Shown here one piece after another: positions 1-5,674 of a DNA stretch of 7,388 nt (its first letter is position 1; the number at the start of each line of letters is the position of its first letter). Source of the stretch: JBLNBU01 sp050260215. GTDB taxonomy: Bacteria > Pseudomonadota > Alphaproteobacteria > Rhodospirillales > Magnetospirillaceae. The DNA is taken from positions 1 to 7,388 of the forward strand of contig JBLNBU010000244.1 in the NCBI GenBank assembly GCA_050260215.1, given 5' to 3'. Position numbers and translations under genes: made by a program. The notes beneath the pieces are model-generated. The model saw only the letters and a list, made by a program, of their open reading frames with translations, made no database searches and was not told where the DNA came from.

Positions 1-110
1 AGGCGCGGATCTTCATCGTCCGCGTGGTCGACGTCTCGTCGGTGGCGTTCGGCAAGCGCACCAGCGAATGGCGCCAACTGGGCGCCGCCCGCTGCGACCA
101 GGTGAAGTAA
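1..110 (+). CDS. C-terminal end of an unidentified protein (5' truncated by window)
   Basis: An open frame enters from the left edge (first full codon at 3) and ends at TAA 108-110, giving 35 residues. It begins ARIFIVRVVDVSSVAFGKR and ends with the residues AARCDQVK. Nearly every codon ends in G or C, as in the recognised genes of this window, which supports real coding. The fragment has an amphipathic or beta-like stretch (IFIVRVVDV) and one cysteine near the C-terminus, but I recognise no family. It converges on the minus-strand hydrolase gene, with a hairpin pair between the two stops. Confidence 0.6.
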   Translation, partial: ARIFIVRVVDVSSVAFGKRTSEWRQLGAARCDQVK

Positions 111-131
111 TCAACCCCACCCGATAACGTC

Positions 132-184
132 ATGGCCGGGCTTGACCCGGCCATCCAAAGACCCCCGGGCCGAAGCCCGGGGGT
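132..184. repeat. Two adjacent GC-rich hairpins between convergent genes; REP-like and possible bidirectional terminator
   Basis: The first hairpin pairs ATGGCCGGG (132-140) with CCCGGCCAT (146-154) around a 5-nt loop. The second pairs ACCCCCGGGC (161-170) with GCCCGGGGGT (175-184) around a CGAA tetraloop. Both stems are perfect. Short palindromes of this kind (ATGGCCGGG, CTTGA, CCCGGCCAT) resemble dispersed intergenic repeats common in alphaproteobacterial genomes; that is from memory. The pair fills the space between a + strand stop at 110 and a minus-strand stop at 212, so it could stop transcripts from both sides or protect their 3' ends. No T-run follows either stem, so intrinsic termination is not certain. 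Confidence 0.6.
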
Positions 185-211
185 GACGATCTGTTGGAAA
201 AGCGGGTGCCC

Positions 212-910
212 TCAGCCCATGGCCACGGCCATTTCCGGCTCGGGCTCGCGGACCACGGGGCGGGCCGGCATTTCGCCCAGGTGCTCGTCCAGGTACGAAT
301 CGACCACGCCGCTCAGGTGGTCGAGGTGGCTGCCGAAGAAGTGGTTGGCCCCATCGATGGTGCGGTAGCGCACCCGGATGTTGCGCTGCGCCCCCAGCTT
401 GCTGGCCAGCTTCGACACCGACGGCTCGGGCACCAGGTCGTCGTGGCTGCCGTGGACGATCAGGCCCGAGGACGGGCAGGGCGCCAGGAACGAGAAATCG
501 AACATGTTGGCCGGCGGAGCCACCGAGACGAAGCCGTCGATCTCGGGGCGGCGCATCAGCAACTGCATGCCGATCCACGCACCGAACGAGAAGCCGGCGA
601 CCCAGCAGGCCTGAGCGTTGGCGTTGAACGACTGCATCCAGTCCAGCGCCGCCGCCGCATCGGACAGCTCGCCCTGGCCGTTGTCGAACCGGCCCTGGCT
701 GCGGCCGACACCGCGGAAATTGAAGCGCAGCGTCGAGAAGCCGCGCTTCACGAACGACTGGTACAGCGCGTAGACGACCTTGTTGTTCATGGTGCCGCCG
801 TGCTGCGGGTGCGGATGCAGCAGCAGCGCCACGGGGGCGGTCGGGGACTTCCCGTGCTGATAGCGGCCTTCAAGGCGGCCGTCGGGACCGTTGAAAATAA
901 CTTCAGGCAT
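212..910 (-). CDS. Small alpha/beta hydrolase, COG2945/dienelactone-hydrolase-like
   Basis: This 232-residue protein is a cytosolic serine hydrolase by fold. No signal peptide or membrane segment is visible. An oxyanion-region motif LLLHPHPQHGGTMNNK (about residues 29-44) is followed by LRFNFRGVGRSQGRFDNGQGE (split here as LRFNFRGVGRS at 61-71 and QGRFDNGQGE at 72-81), both typical of the COG2945 predicted hydrolases. The nucleophile elbow is GFSFG with Ser108, the acid is likely Asp157 in HGSHDDLVP, and the base is His190 in GANHFF, so the triad looks complete. Length is normal for the family. The C-terminal tail (about 214-232) is Pro/Glu-rich and probably disordered. The start is ATG at 910-908, with GGTGAG four bases upstream as a plausible ribosome site. 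The substrate is unknown. The gene diverges from the isc operon and shows no functional link to it beyond sharing the intergenic region. Confidence 0.88.
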   Translation of the reverse strand: MPEVIFNGPDGRLEGRYQHGKSPTAPVALLLHPHPQHGGTMNNKVVYALYQSFVKRGFSTLRFNFRGVGRSQGRFDNGQGELSDAAAALDWMQSFNANAQACWVAGFSFGAWIGMQLLMRRPEIDGFVSVAPPANMFDFSFLAPCPSSGLIVHGSHDDLVPEPSVSKLASKLGAQRNIRVRYRTIDGANHFFGSHLDHLSGVVDSYLDEHLGEMPARPVVREPEPEMAVAMG

Positions 911-947
911 GTCTCACCGTACAGTCTCCAGGTGCCGGGCGTCGGCC

Positions 948-972
948 ATACCTGACCATTCGCCTCGGTGAA
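948..972 (+). promoter_or_regulatory. Weak second IscR-like site (upstream half-site copy)
   Basis: Positions 944-957 repeat 12 of 14 bases of 1001-1014, 57 bp further downstream. Read as a type 1 IscR site, the left half ATACCTGACC (948-957) matches ATASYYGACT at 9 of 10 positions, but the right half (963-972) matches only about half. It could be a degenerate or single half-site assisting the main operator, or a site serving the divergent hydrolase gene, or chance. Only the repeat itself is directly seen; binding is inferred. Confidence 0.25.
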
Positions 973-1004
973 AATATCGGCAGCAGACGGGATCACAGGC
1001 GGTC

Positions 1005-1029
1005 ATACTTGACCGGCCTTGTCGGGCAT
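1005..1029 (+). promoter_or_regulatory. Probable type 1 IscR operator controlling the cysE-isc operon
   Basis: The left half ATACTTGACC (1005-1014) matches the enterobacterial type 1 half-site ATASYYGACT at 9 of 10 positions. The right half TGTCGGGCAT (1020-1029) matches AGTCRRSTAT at 8 of 10, with the correct 5-bp spacer GGCCT between them (the consensus prefers A/T there). The site covers the -35 hexamer and most of the -35/-10 spacer of the promoter described below, so bound IscR would block RNA polymerase, as at the E. coli iscR promoter. The IscR encoded downstream keeps three cysteines, a histidine and Glu43, consistent with recognition of this site type in its cluster-bound form. The match was made by eye against a consensus recalled from E. 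coli work. Confidence 0.6.
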
Positions 1030-1037
1030 CCTATATT
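1009..1037 (+). promoter_or_regulatory. Sigma70-type promoter for the cysE-iscR-isc operon
   Basis: TTGACC (1009-1014) and TATATT (1032-1037) are separated by exactly 17 bp, giving near-consensus -35 and -10 boxes that stand out in this GC-rich DNA. Transcription would start near 1044, leaving a leader of roughly 80 nt before the cysE ATG at 1123. The leader contains a short inverted repeat, ACGCCC (1083-1088) with GGGCGT (1097-1102), and a repeated TTGGGC (1061, 1077); I see no recognisable riboswitch. With only 20 bp between cysE and iscR and no terminator, this is the most likely promoter for the whole operon. Confidence 0.65.
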
Positions 1038-1122
1038 CCCCTTCGATGCTTCGGCGGCCGTTGGGCTATCCCCCCCTTGGGCACGCCCGAGTCGATGGGC
1101 GTACATTAACATATTGAGACCT

Positions 1123-1842
1123 ATGATTTTCAAGAGCCTTCACGAAGACATCGCATCGATTCGGCACCGGGATCCGGCGGCACACTCCTGGCTGGAGGTT
1201 CTGCTGTGCTATCCGGGCCTGCATGCCATCCTGATCTACAGGCTGTCGCACCTGTGCTGGGAGAAGGGGTTCCGGGTGCTGGGCCGCGTGCTGTCGCATC
1301 TGGGCAAGATGCTGACCGGCATCGAGATCCATCCCGGCGCCCGCATCGGCCGGCGGCTGTTCATTGACCACGGCACCGGGGTGGTGATCGGCGAGACCGC
1401 CATCGTCGGCGACGACGTCACCTTGTACCAGGGCGTGACCCTGGGCGGCACCTCGCTGCACAAGGGCAAGCGTCATCCGACGCTGGAAGACGGGGTCATC
1501 GTCGGCTCGGGCGCCCAGGTGCTGGGGCCGTTCACCGTCGGCAAGGGGGCGCGCATCGGCGCCAACGCCGTGGTGCTGGCCGAGGTGCCGCCGGGGGTGA
1601 CCATGGTCGGCATCCCCGCCCGCATGGTGATGCGCCGCGCCGGTGCCGAAGAATTCTGCGCCTATGGCCTGACCGAGGACCTGCCCGACCCGGTGGCGCG
1701 CGCCATCGATTCCTTGCGCGGCCAGGTGGCGACCCTGATGGAGCGCATCGAGCAGCTGGAAGGCGCCGGCCACCATCCGCCGGTGCGCCTGGTCGGAGAC
1801 GAACAAGAAGAACCGCCGCAGGCGGCATCGGGACAACAGTAG
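1123..1842 (+). CDS. cysE: Serine O-acetyltransferase, short form
   Basis: The enzyme makes O-acetyl-L-serine from acetyl-CoA and L-serine, the first committed step of cysteine synthesis in the cytosol. The 239-residue protein has a short helical N-terminus (1-65), then a left-handed beta-helix of hexapeptide repeats from IEIHPGARIG (68-76) through GIPARMV (163-169). The catalytic Asp82-His83 pair lies in FIDHGTGVVIGETA, and the GGTS...KRHP loop (108-119) is intact. It lacks the long N-terminal domain of E. coli CysE and resembles the shorter Bacillus-type enzymes. Residues 191-214 look like a coiled-coil helix, followed by a polar tail. I start at ATG 1123 (MIFKSLHEDI): an upstream frame extension to 1009 would run through the promoter and has no family resemblance. 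Only a weak TTGAGA precedes the ATG. The gene lies 20 bp before iscR and probably supplies cysteine to the desulfurases downstream. Confidence 0.93.
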   Translation: MIFKSLHEDIASIRHRDPAAHSWLEVLLCYPGLHAILIYRLSHLCWEKGFRVLGRVLSHLGKMLTGIEIHPGARIGRRLFIDHGTGVVIGETAIVGDDVTLYQGVTLGGTSLHKGKRHPTLEDGVIVGSGAQVLGPFTVGKGARIGANAVVLAEVPPGVTMVGIPARMVMRRAGAEEFCAYGLTEDLPDPVARAIDSLRGQVATLMERIEQLEGAGHHPPVRLVGDEQEEPPQAASGQQ

Positions 1843-1862
1843 GGTATCGGGAGACTGAAGAC

Positions 1863-2336
1863 GTGAAGCTCAGCACCAAGGGACGCTATGCCGTGATGGC
1901 GATGGTCGACCTGGCCAGCCATTCCGAGGGTAGCCCGGTGGCTCTCGCCGACATCGCCGAGCGCCAGGAAATCTCGCTGTCCTATCTCGAGCAGCTGTTC
2001 GGCAAGCTCAGGAAGGGCGGGCTGGTTAAAAGCGTGCGCGGTCCGGGCGGCGGCTACCTGCTGGCGCGGCCGACCCAGCAGACGCGCATCTCGGACATCA
2101 TCCTGGCGGTCGACGAGCCGATCCAGACCACCCGCTGCGCGCCGGGCACGCCGGCCGGCTGCCACAACAACAAGGGCCGCTGCCTGACCCACGACCTGTG
2201 GGAGGAACTGGGCAACCAGATCTACCTCTACCTGTCGTCGGTGTCGCTGGCCGACGTGTGCGAGCGCCGCATCCTCGGCACCTCGGGGATGTTCCACGGC
2301 TCCGCCGGCGGCGGCGGCGCGGTGGCGGCGCAGTAG
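1863..2336 (+). CDS. iscR: Iron-sulfur cluster regulator IscR (Rrf2 family)
   Basis: IscR is a DNA-binding sensor that carries a [2Fe-2S] cluster and represses the isc operon when clusters are plentiful. The 157-residue protein starts MKLSTKGRYAVMAMVDLA and has a winged helix-turn-helix (about 26-69) containing ISLSYLEQLFGKLRKGGLV and the RGPGGGY wing. Glu43, the residue that in E. coli discriminates between type 1 and type 2 sites, is present. The cluster ligands are Cys92, Cys100, Cys107 and His110, spaced C-x7-C-x6-C-x2-H instead of C-x5-C-x5-C-x2-H in E. coli. The C-terminus ends in a Gly/Ala-rich tail. Translation starts at GTG 1863, with GGGAGA (1849-1854) eight bases upstream. It is co-transcribed with cysE, and its likely operator sits at 1005-1029. 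An RirA or NsrR assignment is less likely because of the sequence match and context. Confidence 0.93.
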   Translation: MKLSTKGRYAVMAMVDLASHSEGSPVALADIAERQEISLSYLEQLFGKLRKGGLVKSVRGPGGGYLLARPTQQTRISDIILAVDEPIQTTRCAPGTPAGCHNNKGRCLTHDLWEELGNQIYLYLSSVSLADVCERRILGTSGMFHGSAGGGGAVAAQ

Positions 2337-2362
2337 GCACGGGAAAGGACGGGGGTTTCGCG

Positions 2363-3484
2363 ATGGGCTCGGCCTACCTCGACTGCAACGCCGGCGCTCC
2401 GGTGCGCCCCGCGGTGGTCGCGGCCATGGCCGAGGCCTTGGCCGAGCCGGGCAACCCGTCGTCGGTGCACGGCTTCGGCCGCGCCGCCAGGCGCCGCCTG
2501 GAACAGGCCCGCGCCGCCGTGGCCGCCCTGGCCGGCGCCCGCCCCGAAGGCGTGGTGTTCACCTCGGGCGGTACCGAGGCCAATGCCCTGGCCCTGGCGG
2601 GAAGCGGACGCGACCGCATCCTGGTGTCGGCAATCGAACACGCCTCGGTGCTTGAAGCGGTGCCGCAGGCCGAGCGCATTCCGGTCACGACCGACGGCGT
2701 CGTCGACCTGGGGGCGCTGGAAGCCCTGCTGGCCGCCGATCCGCGCCCGGCGCTGGTGTCGGTGATGGCCGCCAACAACGAGACCGGCATCGTCCAGCCG
2801 GTCGCCGAGGTTTCCCGCCTGGCGCGGGCCGTCGGCGCGCTTTTCCACTGCGACGCGGCCCAGGCCGCCGGGCGCATGGAGCTGGGCCTGGACGTCGACA
2901 TGCTGACGCTGTCGGCCCACAAGCTGGGCGGACCGCCCGGCGTCGGCGCCCTGGTCCTGGCCGATCCCGACCGGCGACTGGCACCGCTCTTGCTGGGAGG
3001 TGGGCAGGAACGTCGCCGCCGCGCCGGCACCGAGAACCTGGCCGGCATCGCCGGCTTCGGCGTTGCCGCAGGGCTCGCGGTGGATGACTTGGCGAACGGA
3101 GTTATATTAGAGTTGCGTCATTTGCGTGATCGGCTCGAGGACGAGGCGCTGCGACGGGTTCCCGGCGCGGTGGTGGTGGGCTCCGGTGCCCCCAGGCTGG
3201 CCAACACCAGCTGCCTGGCCCTGCCGGGCGTCGACGCGCAGGTGGCGGTGATGGCCCTGGACTTGGCCGGAGTGGCGGTGAGCGCCGGTTCGGCCTGTTC
3301 CTCGGGCAAGGTGTCGGCCTCGCACGTGCTGGCCGCCATGGGCTTGGACCGGGCGGTGAGCGGGGCGGCGATCCGGGTCAGCCTGGGCCCGGCCAGCCGC
3401 TGGGCAGAAGTCGAGAAGTTCCTGGACGCTTGGGCCGGGCTGGCCCGTCGCAAGGGATTGGCGCCCGCGGCAGCCGCCGCGTGA
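2363..3484 (+). CDS. NifS-like class V aminotransferase, second cysteine desulfurase
   Basis: This 373-residue PLP enzyme is predicted to remove sulfur from L-cysteine, giving alanine and an enzyme persulfide. Visible features are the N-terminal YLDCNAGAPVRPAVVAAM, FTSGGTEANALAL (66-78), His93 in the IEH motif, HCDAAQ with Asp164 (162-167), the PLP lysine Lys187 in SAHKLGGPPG, GGGQERRRRAGTEN (212-225), and catalytic Cys312 in SAGSACSSGKVSASH. It is clearly different from the IscS that follows: the active-site loop and C-terminus diverge, and it lacks the IscS C-terminal tail that contacts IscU. The family start is commonly YLDNNATTP, so Cys8 and GAP are unusual here. ATG 2363 is preceded by AAAGGAC (2344-2350); a longer frame to 2198 would overlap iscR and is rejected. 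It lies 26 bp after iscR and 26 bp before iscS. The sulfur acceptor is not known. Confidence 0.88.
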   Translation: MGSAYLDCNAGAPVRPAVVAAMAEALAEPGNPSSVHGFGRAARRRLEQARAAVAALAGARPEGVVFTSGGTEANALALAGSGRDRILVSAIEHASVLEAVPQAERIPVTTDGVVDLGALEALLAADPRPALVSVMAANNETGIVQPVAEVSRLARAVGALFHCDAAQAAGRMELGLDVDMLTLSAHKLGGPPGVGALVLADPDRRLAPLLLGGGQERRRRAGTENLAGIAGFGVAAGLAVDDLANGVILELRHLRDRLEDEALRRVPGAVVVGSGAPRLANTSCLALPGVDAQVAVMALDLAGVAVSAGSACSSGKVSASHVLAAMGLDRAVSGAAIRVSLGPASRWAEVEKFLDAWAGLARRKGLAPAAAAA

Positions 3485-3510
3485 CGCCCCAGAAAAAAGA
3501 GGATGCAAGG

Positions 3511-4758
3511 ATGACCGTGGTCAACAAGAAGGTGCTTCCCCGGGCCCCCGGGCAGCCGATCTACCTCGACTACCAGGCGACCACCCCCTGCGACCCGCGG
3601 GTGGTCGAGGCCATGCTGCCCTATTTCACCGAGAAGTTCGGCAACCCGCACTCGCGCAACCACCGCTACGGCTGGGAAGCCGAGGAAGCGGTCGAGGTGG
3701 GACGCGAGCATATCGCCGCCATCATCGGCGCCGACGCCAAGGAAGTGATCTTCACTTCGGGCGCCACCGAGTCCAACAACCTGGCCTTGAAGGGCGTCGC
3801 CCACTTCTACAAGGACAAGCGCGACCACATCGTCACCGTGGTCACCGAGCACAAATGCGTGCTCGACACCTGCCGCCACCTCGAGCAGGAGGGCTTCCGC
3901 GTCACCTACCTGCCGGTCAAGACCGACGGCCTGGTCGACCTGGCCGAGCTGGAGGCTGCGGTGACCGACAAGACCGCCATCGTCTCGGTGATGGGCGTCA
4001 ACAACGAGATCGGCGTGATCCAGCCGCTGGCCGAGATCGGCGCCATCTGCCGCAAGAAGGGCGCCTTCTTCCACACCGACTGCGCCCAGGCGGTGGGCAA
4101 GATCCCGCTCGACGTCAATGCCATGAACATCGACCTGATGAGCATCTCGGGTCACAAGATCTATGGCCCCAAGGGCGTCGGCGCCCTGTACGTCCGCCGC
4201 CGCCCGCGCGTGCGCCTGGTGCCGATGATCAACGGCGGTGGCCAGGAGCGCGGCATGCGCTCGGGCACGCTCGCCACGCCCCTGTGCGTCGGCCTGGGCG
4301 AGGCCTGCCGCATCGCGGCCGCCGAGATGGGCGCCGAGGCTGAGCGGCTGCGCTCCTTGCGCGACCGCCTGCTGAACGGCATCCGCGCCCGCCTGCCCGA
4401 GGTGTACGTCAACGGCGACCTCGACCGCCGCATCCCCGGCAACCTCAACCTGTCGTTCGCCTTCGTCGAGGGCGAGGGGCTGATGATGGGGGTCAAGGAC
4501 CTGGCGGTGTCTTCGGGCTCGGCCTGCACCTCGGCCTCGCTTGAGCCGTCCTACGTGCTGCGCGCGCTGGGCCTGGACGCCGAAATGGCGCACACCTCGC
4601 TCCGCTTCGGCCTGGGCCGCTTCACCAGCGAAGACGACATCGATTACGCCATCAACCACGTGGTCGAGGCGGTCGAGCACCTGCGCGAGATGAGCCCCTT
4701 GTGGGAGATGCACCTGGAAGGTGTCGACATCAAGTCGGTCCAGTGGGCCGAGCACTGA
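3511..4758 (+). CDS. iscS: Cysteine desulfurase IscS
   Basis: IscS is the main sulfur donor of the ISC pathway: a PLP-dependent dimer that forms a persulfide and passes it to IscU and other acceptors. The 415-residue protein has all hallmarks: IYLDYQATTPCDPRVVEAM (17-35), FTSGATESNN (81-90), His114 in TEH, HTDCAQAVGK (188-197) with Asp190 and Gln193, PLP Lys216 in SGHKIYGPKG, GGGQERGMRSGT (242-253), and the mobile loop SSGSACTSASLEPS with catalytic Cys339. The C-terminus SPLWEMHLEGVDIKSVQW is the typical IscU-binding tail. It is slightly longer than E. coli IscS (404) at the N-terminus. ATG 3511 has AGAGGA (3498-3503) seven bases upstream; longer frames overlap the preceding gene. Expression is probably from the common operon promoter. 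Confidence 0.97.
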   Translation: MTVVNKKVLPRAPGQPIYLDYQATTPCDPRVVEAMLPYFTEKFGNPHSRNHRYGWEAEEAVEVGREHIAAIIGADAKEVIFTSGATESNNLALKGVAHFYKDKRDHIVTVVTEHKCVLDTCRHLEQEGFRVTYLPVKTDGLVDLAELEAAVTDKTAIVSVMGVNNEIGVIQPLAEIGAICRKKGAFFHTDCAQAVGKIPLDVNAMNIDLMSISGHKIYGPKGVGALYVRRRPRVRLVPMINGGGQERGMRSGTLATPLCVGLGEACRIAAAEMGAEAERLRSLRDRLLNGIRARLPEVYVNGDLDRRIPGNLNLSFAFVEGEGLMMGVKDLAVSSGSACTSASLEPSYVLRALGLDAEMAHTSLRFGLGRFTSEDDIDYAINHVVEAVEHLREMSPLWEMHLEGVDIKSVQWAEH

Positions 4759-4768
4759 CGTGATTTAA

Positions 4769-4846
4769 GAGCGAGGCGAAGCCGAGCGCGCGAGCGCTGA
4801 GCGAGCCGGAGCGAAGCGGTGGAGCCAAGGGGCGCGGACGCGCCCC
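4769..4846. repeat. GAGCG-rich spacer with GC hairpin between iscS and iscU
   Basis: The 119-bp iscS-iscU gap (4759-4877) is much longer than the other gaps upstream in the operon. It holds five copies of GAGCG (starting 4769, 4784, 4792, 4799, 4809) in a purine-rich stretch. A perfect 7-bp stem follows, GGGGCGC (4829-4835) with GCGCCCC (4840-4846) and loop GGAC. No T-run follows, so it is not an obvious terminator. It could be a dispersed repeat, an RNA-processing or stabilising structure, or an attenuator setting the iscU level relative to iscS. The iscU ribosome site AAGGAG (4865-4870) lies outside the hairpin. Confidence 0.45.
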
Positions 4847-4877
4847 GCCCGGCGCCTGAGGGACAAGGAGAAAACCT

Positions 4878-5276
4878 ATGGCTTACAGCGACAAGGTCAT
4901 CGACCACTACGAGAACCCCCGCAACGTCGGGACCATGGACAAGAAGGACGAGACCGTCGGCACCGGCCTGGTCGGCGCGCCGGCCTGCGGCGACGTGATG
5001 AAGCTGCAGATCAAGGTCAGCCCCGAGGGCATCATCGAGGACGCCAAGTTCAAGACCTTCGGCTGCGGTTCGGCCATCGCGTCGAGCTCGCTGGTCACCG
5101 AGTGGGTCAAGGGCAAGACGCTGGAAGAGGCCGCCCAGATCAAGAACACCGACATCGCCAGCGAGCTGGCCCTGCCGCCGGTCAAGATCCATTGTTCGGT
5201 GCTGGCCGAGGATGCTATCAAGGCCGCCATCGCCGACTACAAGAAGAAGACCGGCAAGGACGAAGCCGCCGAGTGA
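4878..5276 (+). CDS. iscU: Fe-S cluster assembly scaffold IscU
   Basis: IscU receives sulfur from IscS and iron and electrons from partners, builds a [2Fe-2S] cluster and hands it on with the help of HscB/HscA. The 132-residue protein (normal length about 128) carries the three conserved cysteines Cys37 (GAPACGDV), Cys63 (FGCGSA) and Cys106 (IHCSVLAE), the exchange-promoting Asp39, and His105. The HscA recognition motif LPPVK is at 99-103. The N-terminus MAYSDKVIDHYENPRNVG is diagnostic of IscU rather than SufU. A lysine-rich tail (122-132) ends the protein. The start at ATG 4878 has a strong AAGGAG seven bases upstream. Confidence 0.98.
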   Translation: MAYSDKVIDHYENPRNVGTMDKKDETVGTGLVGAPACGDVMKLQIKVSPEGIIEDAKFKTFGCGSAIASSSLVTEWVKGKTLEEAAQIKNTDIASELALPPVKIHCSVLAEDAIKAAIADYKKKTGKDEAAE

Positions 5277-5335
5277 GGCGGGCTTTGTCCGCATCCCGGG
5301 CGACCGACTGACGAAGAAGACGCGAGAGGACCGAC

Positions 5336-5674
5336 ATGGAACACAAGGCCCCCATGACCATCACCGCCGCCGCCGCCGAGCGGGTCAAGGCTCTGCTGGC
5401 CAAGCGCGGCAAGCCGTCGGCGGGCATTCGCATCGGCGTGCGCTCGAAGGGCTGCTCGGGCCTGTCGTACACCCTGGAATACGCCGACGAGCGCTCCCCC
5501 TTCGACGAGGTGGTCGAGGCCGAGGGCGTCACCGTGCTGATCGACCCCAAGGCGACCATGTTCATCCTGGGGACCGAGATGGACTTCGTCGAGGACAAGC
5601 TGCAGTCCGGCTTCGTCTTCCGCAATCCCAACGAGAAGGGGCGCTGCGGCTGCGGCGAGTCCTTCCACGTCTGA
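5336..5674 (+). CDS. iscA: A-type Fe-S carrier protein IscA
   Basis: IscA binds and transfers Fe-S clusters (or iron) to target apoproteins as a cytosolic dimer or tetramer. The 112-residue protein starts MEHKAPMTITAAAAERVKAL and carries the three invariant cysteines, Cys40 (SKGCSGLSY), Cys104 and Cys106 (GRCGCGESF), equivalent to Cys35/99/101 of E. coli IscA. It is slightly longer at the N-terminus than E. coli IscA (107). ATG 5336 is preceded by AGAGGA (5325-5330) with a 5-nt spacer. A 59-bp gap separates it from iscU, with nothing notable in it. Its stop codon overlaps the hscB start as TGATG (5672-5676). ErpA or SufA are alternatives by sequence, but position in the isc operon supports IscA. 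Confidence 0.95.
   Translation: MEHKAPMTITAAAAERVKALLAKRGKPSAGIRIGVRSKGCSGLSYTLEYADERSPFDEVVEAEGVTVLIDPKATMFILGTEMDFVEDKLQSGFVFRNPNEKGRCGCGESFHV

Noticed and set aside
1009..1122. N-terminal extension of cysE to a TTG at 1009
   Set aside because: It would include the promoter and operator, and the added residues do not resemble serine acetyltransferases. MIFKSLHEDI at 1123 is a natural start.
1066..1836. 256-codon minus-strand open frame opposite cysE
   Set aside because: cysE has full family motifs on the + strand; the antisense product is His/Ala/Gln-rich with no recognisable domain.
2198..2362. N-terminal extension of the NifS-like protein into iscR
   Set aside because: The added 55 residues are Arg/Gly/Pro-rich shadow sequence of iscR. 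The family N-terminus begins at the MGSAYLDCN residues.
3118..4755. 545-codon minus-strand open frame
   Set aside because: It lies exactly antisense to iscS and the end of the NifS-like gene. Long antisense frames arise from the GC-rich codon pattern, and its product (His/Asp/Val/Gly-rich) resembles no family.
4829..4846. Rho-independent terminator between iscS and iscU
   Set aside because: The stem is strong but has no T-run after it. Termination here would cut the operon before the scaffold gene.
5212..5673. N-terminal extension of hscB across iscA
   Set aside because: The region encodes iscA in another frame. The TGATG overlap at 5672-5676 gives a natural coupled start.
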